Made by a program: the position numbers and the translations under genes. From Hedera helix (lineage: Eukaryota; Streptophyta; Magnoliopsida; Apiales; Araliaceae): a stretch of DNA of 64,000 nt. Shown here one piece after another: positions 26,309 to 37,659 of this stretch. The notes beneath the pieces were generated by a model. That model was not told where the DNA came from. It did not search any database and saw only the letters and a list, made by a program, of their open reading frames with translations. Each line of letters begins with the position of its first letter. The stretch's first letter is position 1. The stretch covers positions 4,190,501-4,254,500 of the forward strand of contig OX359275.1 of assembly GCA_947179155.2 (NCBI GenBank), read 5' to 3'.

Positions 26309-28718
26309 TAAAAAGATACGCTTATGACTCGGGTAAGACTCCTAGCGACAATGTGAAGTGCAAAGTGCGCCTAAAATGTCAATACGACATTGTTGCGCGA
26401 GGTGCTTTGCACTACATCATGGTGACCATTTTCAAGCCTTCCCTTTATTATTACAAGTAAATTAAATTATTCTACTTATGCTTATAATATATTAAATAGT
26501 TTTACTTCTTACCAATGTGAAACTTAAGAAAAATAGTTTTACAAACAACAATGCATGCACCTTTTCATATAACCCATTTTGAGTATAATTAAAACACGAT
26601 ATACAATTTCTCTTTGAATTATATAATATTCTCTTTTAATCTCCTTGTGATAGACTATCAAAATCATATCTATACTATCTATACTACTATAATATAAAGT
26701 CACAAGAGGAGATAAATTGAATGACCAACCAAATTAACTCATTAATTAAAATGAATTCATTTCAGTTAATGAGTTAACTCGAATGATATTATTATATTTA
26801 ATGTGGCATAATATATAACTACAATTAATTTCACTTGAGTTATGAACGAAGAATAAGAAAAGTTTCTTCATGAAATATTAAAAGTTATATATAATTTTAC
26901 TTAAATAAATGTTATTAATTTATCTTAATTTGTGGACATGGAAATATGAAAAGTTTCTTCTTAACAATTAATTCGTAACTTTTAATCACATAATATTAAA
27001 AGTAAGTAAATTCCTTTCTATTGTAGTGGAATATGTTAAACTAAATTATTAATATTATATATGTATTATGTTAGTAAAAAATAATAAATATATTAATAAT
27101 AAATTATTAAATATTTATGAAAACAATTATATATGCCTCGCACGGTTCATAAATTTAATCAATTAATGGGTCAAAATTAAACCCAAAATTGATCAAAACT
27201 CATTAATTAAAAGGTACATTTTAACACAAAATGGGAGTCTTAAATGAGAAATTGAACAAAAGCACACTTAGAAAAATGAGAGAAACTACAACCCCTAAAT
27301 CGACCCCAAAACCTACCTTTCTTTCGGGGTGATGTATATAAAATGAAGGAATAGATAGATATAAAGAGCAGTAGTGTTATCATGTCTGCAAGTATTTAGA
27401 ATTAGGAGGAAATTACTACTTTCTTGTTTAATGAGTACTTGCTAAAGTAAAAAAACCGTGGTTACTAAAATAAACTTACTACTTATTACTAATTATAAAA
27501 CATATTTTTTTTATTTTTTATGAATTGTATTAAATTTAAATTTAATAATATTTTAAATTAATTTTTAAAACTCAACAATGGTTTTATAATGTTGAAGGGG
27601 ATGAGTATTTGCCAAATTTGGAAATTAGTAAGGCCACCCAAGTTAATTGAGCGTAAATCCTCTTCTATGTCTTTTATTTAAGGGTAATAGTTATCAATTA
27701 ATTCATCTTCCCTTATTTCTCCTTTCACTGTTTAACTAACGTCCCTCTAGATTGGACAATACAACTAATTTTTACATCTAATACTATATTGAGACATGAG
27801 ATCATATGTAACTAAAAATTTTGGTTGTCTATGTCGAGACCTATGGCGACGATTTTTATGGTCTATGGGCAACGGTATGTCCCGTCACTGTAGCCTTAAA
27901 AAAATAGGGCTATGTCGACGGTACATACCGTCGCCATAGTCCTTAAAAACCATTGTCATAGATCTCAACACAAAAAAATAGAGAATTTCATTACAAAGGA
28001 TCTCACCCCCTATATTGACTATTTGGTAAACGCCGACTGATGACTCAGCCAATAGACACAATAAATGCCCACAAAAGTTAAAATCTTTATAATAGTAGGA
28101 TTCATGTCAATAGGCGTATTTATTTATTTGCCAAACAAGAACGAGAAAAATGCAATATGTTGCATGTATCAGATTAGGCTTTTTTTGTGGGTGTAAATCA
28201 AATTGGACTAATATGACATGGAATGCCATAAAGTTAGAGTCAGATTTGGCCGGATAAGGACTGTGACAATACATGTAATTTGAGAAGTTTTTAACACAAG
28301 CACTATTTCAGCTCATAAATTTTGGCCCATATAATGATTATTTAAGAATGAAAATATATAAAAATATTTACTCCCTTACTTTACATACAAAACTTAGCAA
28401 GGAAAAGTTTGATTCAAAGGAAAAAGAAGAGGCAAAAATAGGAACAGAAATATCATTCCATTAATTCATGTTTGAGTTCGAATTAGAATTTTGATTCAAT
28501 TAAAGAAAGAGTAAGCCTACTTTTTTTCGGCGCTGACACAAGAAGTGGAATTATTTAGAAGGGGTAAAAGCTTACACTTCAAGATTTTCAAAATTATGTA
28601 CAAAAGGTTACCTATTTCAGAATTTGAATATTTCAAGTCCTACCTTACTAATTAGTGGCTGTTTGGTTTTCCAATTTTTTTTTATTATTATTACAATTGA
28701 AAATGGTATTATAAAATA
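26309..28718. other. intergenic stretch without recognisable genes
   Basis: AT-rich sequence between elements B and the copia LTR. I see no coding region longer than chance. It contains a short imperfect inverted repeat at 26358-26412 (gtgcaaag with ctttgcac, plus an inner aatgtc/gacatt pair), a stretch at 26669-27150 with weak Helitron-like ends, and the clearer fold-back at 27832-27971. The rest shows nothing I can name. Confidence 0.6.
27832..27971. repeat. fold-back inverted repeat, arms of about 66 bp
   Basis: The left arm (27832-27897) and the reverse complement of the right arm (27905-27971) align along their length with perhaps 15 differences and a loop of only a few bases. The arms hold gagacctatggcgacg and cgacggtacataccgtcg, the latter palindromic in itself. 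The transcript would form a long hairpin. It resembles a miniature inverted-repeat or fold-back transposon; no clear target duplication was found. Confidence 0.7.
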
Positions 28719-29026
28719 TGTTCTAAGCAAACAACTAAGAGAAAAGTTGGAGAGAATTATTTCATTTCATTTTCAAGTCTTGATTGGCTTATCTCATTGA
28801 AGTAAATGGGAAGTGGTATTTATAATACATCAATGCTTAGCTTCTAAGTTTCTCAACCTATCATATTCTTCCATTTAGAAGACATAGCCACCACTTCATT
28901 TATTTCTTCTAACGACTCACTAAGATGAGTCATGCCCCTCATTAATTCTCTTGGTGAGTTACTTACACAACCAACCATAATTAATCATTTAGCAATGGAT
29001 ATTCACAAATGCATGAATTCATAACA
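28719..29026 (-). mobile_element. 3' LTR of a Ty1/copia element (308 bp)
   Basis: On the minus strand it starts TGTTATGAATTC after the PPT and ends TTGCTTAGAACA. Length and a TATAAATA motif at 28817-28824 (minus) fit a short copia LTR. The outer flank is aaata (28714-28718); no matching duplication is found at the other end because the 5' LTR of this element is not in the window. Confidence 0.85.
28817..28824 (-). promoter_or_regulatory. TATA box of the copia LTR
   Basis: TATAAATA on the minus strand, about 200 bases from the LTR start, followed by the expected untranslated region. Confidence 0.55.
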
Positions 29027-29036
29027 CTCCCCCTTG
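29027..29036 (-). other. polypurine tract of the copia element
   Basis: Minus-strand caagggggag directly before the LTR start at 29026, a typical copia PPT. Confidence 0.85.
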
Positions 29037-31357
29037 AATATCTATTATACTAAGAATATGCCTCATTAAAATCTTACTAGGGAAAACCACTTAGGAAAAA
29101 CCCTAATGAAGGAAAAAGTGTACATAATTCTTACTAGGGAAAATCAAGTCTTTCATCTCAAATTCTTTTTTTAATAAACTCATGACCTTCGATAACTTTC
29201 CAGGAGTACCAATAATATTTAAATCATCCACATAAACAGCAATTATGACAAATTCATATTCAAATATATTTATGAAAACATATGGGCATATATGCTCATT
29301 TTTATATCCTTATTTAATCAAGAATTCACTCAACCGATTAAACCATATGCGACCAGATTGTTTCAATCCATATAAGGATTTCTTTAATTTGATCGAATAA
29401 GTTTCTCAGGAATCTTTATTATCTGCTTTAAGCATCTTAAATCCTTTAGGAATTTCATATAGATTTCATTATCAAGTGATCTATATAAATAAGCTGTAAC
29501 GATATCCATTAAACGCATTTCAAGATTTTCATGTATTGCCAGACTAATTAAATATCGAAATATAATTTCATCCACCACATGAGAATATATCTCTTCATAA
29601 TCAATACCAGGTCTTTGGGTAAAACCTTGTGCGACAAACCGAGCTTTATATCTCACAATCTTATTTTGCTCATTTTATTTTCGCACAAATACCCATTTAT
29701 ATCCCACTGATTTTATATTATTTGGTGGATGGGCTATAGATCCAAACACTTCTTGATTTGCAAGTGAATTCAATTCAGCATTGATTGTATCTTTCCATTT
29801 TGGCCATTCATTTCTATGTCTACATTCTTCTATAAATGTAGGTTCAAGATGCTCATTTTCTTTCATCGTATTGAGCGTTATATTATATGCAAAAATATCG
29901 TCGACGATTATTTCATCTCGATTCCATCTTTTTTTTGATATAACATAATATATATTGAGATCTCTTCATTTTTATTAGTTTTAGGTACCTGAATATCTTC
30001 TGACATTTTATCAATTATGTCAAAGGTCTCTTCTAGAGCTCGGGTCTCTTCTGGAATTTTTATTTCCTTGTTCTAACCATCTTAAATATTTGCTCCTTTT
30101 CTTTTTCGAGAATTTTTATCTTTGGAACCGATTGGTCTATCACGCTTCTAGCGTGCATTGGACTCATTAGCAATAACAAGTTGTCCTATAGGGACATCAA
30201 TTCTAATTGGAGCATTTACAGCTGGTATATGAGATTTAGTTACTCTGTTTAGATAAGTGAATTCATCTGGTAACTGATTTGCTATATTTTGCAAATGAAT
30301 TATCCTTTGAACTTCAAGTTCACATTGTTTTGTGCGATGATCAAAACTAGATAATGATAATTCATTCCAAGAAATATCTTTTTTCAGCTACTTATTTTCC
30401 CCCCTAATGTTGAAAAAGTTGATTCATCATAATGGCAATCGACAAACCTAGCCGTAAATAAATCTCTTGTTAATGGTTCTAGATATTTAATTATAGATGG
30501 AGATTAATATTCAACATATATTCTTAACCTCCTTTCCCATCTTTGTGCATTTTGGTGGAGAAATTGGAACATATACCACACATCCAAAAATTCGTATTTA
30601 GGAAATATTTGGTTCCTAACCTTGAACCAATTGCATGGGAGAAAATTTATGATAACTTGTTGGCTTGATGCGTATTAATGTTACTGCATGTAAAATAGCA
30701 TGTCCCCGAGAAGAAATAGGGAGTTTAGATCTCATAAGCAATGGCCTTGCAATCAATTGTAGGCGCTTAATAAATGATTCAACTAGACCATTTTGTGTAT
30801 GAACATGAGCAACATGATGTTCAACATTTATTCCTACAGACATGCAATAATCATTAAAGGCTTGATATGTAAATTCACCAGCATTGTTAAGACAAATTGT
30901 CTTTATCGCATTATCAGGAAAATGTGCTAGCAAACGAATTATTTGTGAAAGTAATCTTGTAAATGTCAAATTGCGTGTTGATAATAAACATACATGTGAC
31001 CATCTAGTTGATGCATCTATCAAAACCATAAAATATCTAAATGGTCGACATGATGAATGTATGGGTCCACATATATCACCCTGAATACGTTCTAAAAATG
31101 CAAGGATTTCATACCTAGCTTTGGTTGGTGATGGCCTTAGAATTAATTTGCCTTGGGAGCAAGAAACACATGAAATTTTATTATATTGAAAAATCATATG
31201 GTTTTTCAATAGATAACCACATGAATTTTCAATAATTTTTTGCATTATTATTGATCTGGGATGGCCCAACCGGTCATACTACACATTAAAAGTATTTGTA
31301 AACTTCTGGTTTACTATAGCATAATTTTTAAACACTCTAATATTTGTGCAGTATAAT
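29037..31357 (-). pseudogene. copia pol: integrase and N-terminal part of reverse transcriptase
   Basis: Integrase occupies 30616-31350. A GAG-pre-integrase His/Cys finger ends in CVSCSQGK. The catalytic core has the first Asp (GDIC), but the second catalytic Asp is replaced by Asn (LNNAGEF), and the Glu is kept (ES). The RT part is at 29384-29866, with WKDTINAEL, GYKWVF, and YKARFVAQG followed by GIDYEE. RT motif C remains further on as YVDDL near 29240. Just after this, near 29160, the sequence jumps to the 3' noncoding tail, so the end of RT and all of RNase H are deleted. Stops and frame changes interrupt the rest. The element continues on the far side of S4 (33781 onward). Confidence 0.85.
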
Positions 31358-33780
31358 TGTAACGCCCCCAAAATCCCTGTACTTTTACCTGCGGCAGACC
31401 TTGTGCGTTAACTCTATACATCTATCGATTTAACCAATGATCCCATAATCATATTGGTTGAATTAGTCTTATTTTAGACTATACATTAAAAAAAATTCTT
31501 AACTTTGTCCCTGGATCTTAACTTGATCTCAGTCTCATAAGTATACAAGTATCAATTTGTATTTCATCCGTATAAATGGATAAAACCATATATAACAGTC
31601 TAATTTTAACCTTAAAATTTAAATATTCTATAACTTTACATACGAAGAACACAGAGAACGAATAAACCGTACATGGCTACGACGTATGTTCTTGAGCATT
31701 TTCATAAATTGTTTTAATCAATTATGCAAGCCGTTATAATGACCAAATTTTGTCAATTATAAAGTGTTATAATCACATATATAAGCAGTTATAATGCTCA
31801 AATTATTTCAAGTATGAAATCCAAAAGCTCAAGAACATAAGTCGTTACCATGTACGATTTTTCGTTCTTCGTGTGTTATTGAGAAAAAGTCATAATTTCT
31901 ACATAAGTAGGTTTATGATTTTGTAATTTAGTGTTATGGGATGATGAAACATGATGGTCTTGCTAAATAATGCTTGTGGCATCAAGTTTTAGTAGTCAAA
32001 ACGAAGAACGATGAAACTTTGTTCTTCGTGTTATTCGATTCGTTCTTCGTGTTCTTGAGAAAAAGTCATGAAATCTTATATAAGTAGGTTTATGATTTTG
32101 TTATTTTTATGTTATGAAGTGATATGGAGTGTTAGAACATGTTATCTTAGCAAATTAATGCTTGAGGTATCATGTTTTACCAATCGGATCAAAGAAAGTT
32201 AAGTCTAATATAGTCGTAGAATGTTTTTGCTAAAATCCGAAATTTTAAAGTCCGAATCTACCTTAGAAACCTAAATTAAAGTTGTAGATCATGAAATTAT
32301 AAGCAATTTAGACTCAAGAATCACTTCAAAATGTTTTCGTATGACAAAGTTATGATAGTTACCGGAAAAGAAGTCAAAGCTGATTTTTTAAGGGGCATTC
32401 GGATTTTAACACTTAAAATTAGGATTTTGAGTTCGCCACTTAACGAAATGATTCCACCAATGAAAATAGTCTAGTTAATTTATTCTAAGAATTATTCAAA
32501 ATGAAAATTTGATAAACTAACGTTCGGGGTCACGTAACCCTTTTTGTAGGCGTTTAACGATTTCTCAGGAAAACTCTAAAACAGTTTCAAGGCAAGTTCT
32601 AAACCCTTATATGTTATGTAATAGATGTTATGTGAAGTCTTTAACTAATAGTTGCAAGCCTTCTAAATGTTATGTGTTATGTTTACGAGCTATGAACATG
32701 ATTTATACACTTTGTGTATCAATGTGATATAAATTGTTGGAATGTGAGTTATATATGATATTAAATAGAGAATTATGTTCAGTCAAGGCATGTTAAAGTT
32801 TATATGAAAGCATAAACTGCGTATGTGTTGTATGTTAGACTTGCTGAGCCGTCGTGCTCACTCTTGCGAATAAAACCTTATTTGCAGATTAAAGATGAAC
32901 GTTAAGAAGATCATGAACTTAAAGATGCAGCATAGATTAGGTTTTCATGTTTATTACTTGTATTTGTATAAGTCATAATGACTGTTGTAATATGAACAAA
33001 CAAACATATAACCGAATATTGAATGAATGATATAAATTATTATCATCAGAATGTTGTTATGTCTTTATTTTGATATAACCTAGAATTGTTAAGACTTAAC
33101 ATAGTATTGATAATGATCTACTTATCTGGATGATGATCGATAAATAACTTGTGAGTGTTGTACATCTGTGACAGGACTAAGCGACGTTGACTGGTCAAAT
33201 CCATTGTTAAGGTTCCTCAGACCCAGGTATAACTCGTTATTACTATTCTGAATACCATATAAGTAAGATTATTGATATGAAGAGATATCACTATAAATAA
33301 ATATGTTTCGAATGAGGGTTTTAACTAGTTGGGTAATATTCTGTACGGAAAGAGAATTTTGCACCGGGCAAAGATACAACCATTTGTCACGGATAAAGAT
33401 GCAAACATTTATCACGGGTGAAGATACAAATATTCATCGCAAGATTCTCTGTTCCCAAGAGTCGTCCTAATGATTTAACGTTGTGGATGTTGGAACATGT
33501 AAAGTTATAGAATATTTAAATTTTAAGGTTAAAATTAGACCGTTATATATGGTTTTATCCATTTATACGGATGAAATACAAGTTGATACTTGTATACTTA
33601 TGAGACTGAGATCAAGTTAAGATCCAGGGACAAAGTTAAGAGAAATTTTTAATGTATAGTCTAAAATAAAACTAATTCAACCAATATGATTATGGGATCA
33701 TTGGTTAAATCGATAGATGTATAGAGTTAACGCACAAGGTCTGCCGCAGGTAAAAGTGCAGGGATTTTGGGGGCGTTACA
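31358..33780 (+). mobile_element. palindromic-ended LTR element S4 (2.4 kb) inserted in the copia element
   Basis: Starts TGTAACGCCCCC and ends GGGGGCGTTACA, flanked by a perfect duplication ATAAT (31353-31357 and 33781-33785). The first 284 bases (31358-31641) are an inverted copy of the last 284 (33497-33780), with about seven mismatches by eye. A second, shorter inverted pair lies inside (about 31643-31700 with 31825-31880). The block ttgctgagccgtcgtgctcactcttgc at 32840-32867 is the plus-strand version of the R/U5 block of S1, S2, C and D, so this is an LTR of the same superfamily in plus orientation. Its U3 end has been replaced by an inverted U5 end. No gene is seen. Tandem 30-bp motifs lie at 33365-33440. 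Confidence 0.85.
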
Positions 33781-35016
33781 ATAATCCAGAGGATAAAATA
33801 GGTAATTTTTCCAATATACATTTCTTACCCGAGATAATGGATGTAATGTAGAGATATTCAATATATCTTTCATTTATTGTCTCAATATGATATCTATTCA
33901 GACGTATATCTTTAAAACTTAATAGATTGCTTTGAGACTTTGTAGAAAATAATGCATCATCTATTATAAATTTTGTTCCTCTAGGTAGTAAAATAATGGC
34001 TCTTCCAGAACCATCAATTAATTTTGTACTACCAAATATTGTATTGACATTGGCTTCACCTAATATTAAGTGAGAAAAATATTTCTTGTCTTTAAATATG
34101 GAGTGTGTTGTAGCACTGTCTGCTAGACATATATCTGCATCATTTATCTTTGATCTAGTCAGATGAATTTCCATATTCTCTTCAATAATTATAAATGTAA
34201 GAAACTTGCAAAATAATATAAGATAACATTACGAGAATATATTAATATAACATATTTTATAATTACAATACACTAAAGTGCATCAACAAACTAAATAATA
34301 AAATCATTCTTAGATATTTTCATCATTAATCAAATCATCAATTCCTCCTCCAGGAAGAATAAAATCGGGCAACATCCAGATGCGTCATATCAATTTCACC
34401 ATAGTTGAAATCACCTTGAGAAAAATTTGTTTCAACACTTTTTCCTTTATCACTCAAAGATGCTTGATTAAGGTCAACAAGATGTTTAGGTGTACGATAG
34501 ATAAGTAGGAGACCAATGGTCTTACATGCCGCATCGATAACAAGTATTCTCAATATTCTTTTTACTTTGTCCACCATCTTGTTCTTGTATCTCTTTATTA
34601 TTCTTCCACTTCTGGTGGTTACCTATAATCTTACTGGAATTATGATTGCGATTATGGCAACCACGACCACGTTCACGTCCACGACCACAACTGGGCGGTA
34701 ACCACGACCACTAAATAATTCCACATTCACCTCAGGGAATGGAGCAGAACCAGTTGGGCGAGATTCATGATTCTTCATCAATAGCTCATTATTTTGCTCG
34801 GCCACAAGAAGACATGAAATCAATTCATAATATTTTTTAAAGCCTTTTCACGATTTTGTTGCTGCAGGAGCACTTTGAGGCATGAAATGTAGAGAATGTT
34901 TTTTCTAACATATTTGCATTAGTAATACTTTCTCCACATAATTTTAGTTGAAAACTAATTCTAAATATTGTTGAGCTATATTCACTAGCAGTTTTAAAAT
35001 CTTGCATTAGTTGACA
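33781..35016 (-). pseudogene. copia gag (C-terminal half) and protease
   Basis: The protease lies at 33776-34174, with the active-site stretch DICLADSATTHSIF (Asp-Ser-Ala type, as usual in copia) followed by KYFSHL. Gag lies upstream: a UBN2-type gag domain at about 34840-35010 (LKLCGE..., MLEKTFSTFHAS) and 34750-34830 (ISCLLVAEQNNELLMKNH, then RPTGSAPFP). A Gly/Arg/Val-rich low-complexity region follows and then the conserved RTPKHLVDL near 34480. Several frame changes separate these pieces. The N-terminal half of gag and the 5' LTR are missing: the gag match begins at QDFKTASEY and gives way at about 35017 to an alpha-tubulin fragment in the same direction. Confidence 0.85.
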
Positions 35017-35480
35017 ACTCGTTGTACCTTGGCAAGATTGCCTCCGGGTTCCGCAGTAGGAGCTTGATAATTGATACCACATTTTAAGCTAGTTGGGCAC
35101 CAGTCAACAAACTGAACAGTTTGTTTGGTTTTGATAGTGGCAACAACAACATTGATATTCTTGGGAACAACATCTCCACAAAACATCAAGCAGCATGCCA
35201 AATACTTTCCATGTCTAGGATCGCATTTCGCCATCATGTTTGAGGGCTCTAACACTGCATTTGTGATTTCAGGAATTGATAACTGCTCGTGGTATGCTTT
35301 CTCAACAGAAATCACTAGAGCATATAGAGAAAGCATAAAATGGATTCGAGGATATGGCACAAGGTTGGTTTGGAACTCTGTAATATCCACATTAATGGCT
35401 CCATCAAATTTTAGGGAAGTAGTTAATGATGATATGATTTGGATCATCAATTTGTTCAAATTGGTATAAGTAGGCCTTGC
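35017..35480 (-). pseudogene. alpha-tubulin fragment (about residues 221-375), intronless
   Basis: The translated minus strand matches plant alpha-tubulin: RPTYTNLN, SSLT, FDGA, TEFQTNLVPYPRIHFML, MAKCDPRHGKY, VVATIKTK, VQFVDWCPT, CGINYQ and LAKVQR occur in the family's order and spacing. It is about one third of the 450-residue protein, from the middle domain into the start of the C-terminal domain. There is no intron and no internal stop, but several conserved residues are changed, and it cannot make tubulin. It is in frame with the MPP-alpha fragment upstream. At its 3' end it joins copia gag out of frame, with a stop at 35007-35009 just past the junction. A processed (mRNA-derived) origin is inferred. 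Confidence 0.9.
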
Positions 35481-36482
35481 TCCATATGTCAAAATTTGTC
35501 TATCCATATCTTCTGATGCAACCATTATGGATTCCAGATTCATCAGAATGGCAACCTTTGTTAGATGTTTGGCACTATATAGCTATACCTGGTCAATCTA
35601 TGCAGGGTTTGCAACAGCAATAAGTTCTTTACTATCGATGGCTTGTGATACAAAGTCAGAGCCAGTGGTAGCTTGAATTTCGAATAAGCCAGTATTATTA
35701 TAAATGGTGTAGAATGCAGAAAATGACTGAATTTGTGGGTACTTATTCAAGGCACGAAGATATAGCCGTGAGTACATCATTTTCCCTGGGCCCCCAGCTG
35801 AGAAAGATCCACCACCTCCCATCAGCATCTGAAGAATTGTTAGAGTCATATCTTCCTTCTGTTTAAGCCAGTCACCAGGAATTTCAAATGCAAGAGCAAA
35901 ATTTGTTTGCCCTGAACCAGCATGATTACGATAATCACCTCCGTCATACAATGATTGTGGTTCCCTGAGTCGGGACACACTAGGAAGATCAGAGAGAAGC
36001 GGTTTTGCGTACTTTAACAGCTCCTCATGCTCAACGCCTGACGTAGTAAAGACCATTCGAGAAGCAGTAAAATTTTCAACAACGAATTGCTTTATCATGG
36101 TACTATTCAATCTGCTTAGAGAAGATTCTATGGCCATAAGAGGGTTCCCCAATGCACTAGAATAACCAGTAGAATGAATTGCCTCCAAAAGCAAGGCTTG
36201 TGGATTCTTAGATGCTTTAGTAATCCCATCTTTCACCTTCTCAAGATGCTCTTTCACCTCCCAGTCCAGGAAAACAGGATTCCTAACCGAGCCATTAAGC
36301 AGCTCTACCATTTGTGGAACATAAGTCTTGAGAGCATCATAAGTATAACACGTTTGCTCCCGAGAAGAAACGGCAGCCACATGGCCACCAATTGCCTCCA
36401 TTTCCTGCGCAATGTGCAAGTGGCTTTGATTAGCTGTGTTTTTAACAACCCTATGTTCCCGAAGGTGTGTGCTACCAATTGA
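35481..36482 (-). pseudogene. mitochondrial processing peptidase alpha subunit fragment, intronless
   Basis: The minus-strand translation matches the plant MPP alpha subunit (also a core subunit of the cytochrome bc1 complex): EAIGGHVAAVSSREQ, YDALKTYVPQMVELL, RNPVFLDWEV, the glycine-rich loop LMGGGGSFSAGGPGKMMYSR, YNNTGLFEIQATTGSDFV, and MNLESIMVASEDMDRQILTYG in order. About 330 of roughly 500 residues are present; the targeting peptide and both ends are missing. Stops: TAG at 35598-35600 and 35583-35585. A six-base deletion (after SQAIDS) keeps the frame. Lack of introns across this length suggests a processed copy. Its upstream edge follows a TAA (36483-36485) in the same frame as the preceding reading frame; downstream it runs in frame into tubulin. 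Confidence 0.9.
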
Positions 36483-37121
36483 TTATGGTATTTCATAGAT
36501 TGAGCCAGAGTCAACAAACATATCACTTTTCCTTTTAGAATCATCTGTCAACTTTGAGGAAAAAACATTGTCCTTAACATATGCTGAAGACTTGGACAAC
36601 TGTTCACAAGTTGCTTTAGTCTCATTGGAGTCATTAGTACACAGGGTAGTAATTAAGTCCTCTTGAACATAAAGATCAGTTGCTAACTCTAATACTAATT
36701 CTTTGGCAACTGACTTTTCTAAATCCAACTCAATAGATGAATCAATGGAATTTGTTTCTGGTTGATCATCGTTTTCCTTGGGATCATTGCAGTTCAGAAT
36801 TTCATAATTAAATTCTTCCGTTGTCCCCAATTTCAATTGCTCATGTGGATTTTCAGCATCTATGGGAAACACTTCAACCTCGCTTTCTATAACATCAGTT
36901 TTCATATTTGTAGCAGCTTTTTCCTTAAAACCCAGATCCATATCAATATTCAAAGATTCTTCAATTTCCAATTTCAAAGGTTCACTTGAATTTTCAATAT
37001 CAGAGAGGGTCAAGTTAGCTCCCAAAGCATTAGACCCCTTGTTTGTGAGAACTTGGTTTTGCATGTTAAATGCCTTCTCCTCCCTGTTGTCGTTTACCAA
37101 AACTTCTTGACATGGAAGATA
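36483..37121 (-). pseudogene. unidentified acidic reading frame X upstream of the MPP-alpha fragment
   Basis: Open for about 210 codons on the minus strand, rich in Glu, Asp, Asn and Ser, with motifs such as LKLEIEESLNIDMDLGF and DLEKSVAKELVLELATDL. It has no transmembrane segment, zinc finger or family I recognise. The frame opens after a TAA near 37122; the first in-frame ATG is near 37062. It ends at a TAA, after which the same frame continues as MPP-alpha. It may be a third captured gene piece or a gag-proximal part of element F. Function unknown. Confidence 0.45.
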
Positions 37122-37644
37122 TTAGTTATGCATTGGCATCTACGAACCTTATGATACAGCATGTTGACTCTGCCAATGTTGAAGAGATGATATTGCTGGT
37201 ACCGAGTGAAAATGTCCAGCATAAGACTGAGGAACGTGTGAAGGAACAGATTAGGGTAACCCTTGTTAATGCATAACAACCACTTGCCTAGGGGGAAGGA
37301 AGGTGGGCATCCCAAGTAATAACTTACTAGTTGCAGTACCACTTCGAGGCATTTCATCGAACACATTAGCCTCACAAATTGAATTGAAGAGGTAAAGTGG
37401 AATGATTGGTTGATTTCAAGAAACACAAAGTAATTAGGTGATACCAAGTAAGTGTGTGCATTCTCGGTGTAATTGTAGCTTGGAATCGATGGCGTAGCCA
37501 TGGCAGGAAAAGTTGGTGGTAGATAATTGGACAGAGAACTATCATTTTGAATGTAGGAGTGCTGAATTGAAGAGTAGGATGTAGAAATTATCGTTGATGG
37601 ATCATACTCTCTTTCCCATGGTCGGAAATCGCCAAGGAATGGTC
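37122..37644 (-). other. leader region of element F between PBS and reading frame X
   Basis: No recognised protein. A minus-strand open frame (37094-37873) runs through here and into the LTR, which argues against it being a gene as such. Its part near 37480-37640 (GDFRPWEREYDP...) is of unknown nature. Splice-like sites (gtatca near 37440, caag near 37106) could remove the AT-rich stretch, but this is speculative. Confidence 0.4.
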
Positions 37645-37656
37645 GCTCTGATACCA
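37645..37656 (-). other. primer binding site of element F (initiator Met tRNA type)
   Basis: Minus-strand TGGTATCAGAGC, three bases inside the LTR end TCGTGACA at 37660. Confidence 0.75.
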
Positions 37657-37659
37657 CTT

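Noticed and set aside
26358..26412. Short imperfect inverted repeat next to element B as a transposon end or terminator
   Set aside because: Too short and mismatched, without target duplication or repeat context.
26669..27150. Possible Helitron (start TCTATACTATCTATAC, later cctcgcacgg)
   Set aside because: The start resembles plant Helitron 5' ends, but no convincing hairpin followed by CTRR marks the 3' end, and no A/T flanking pattern could be fixed.
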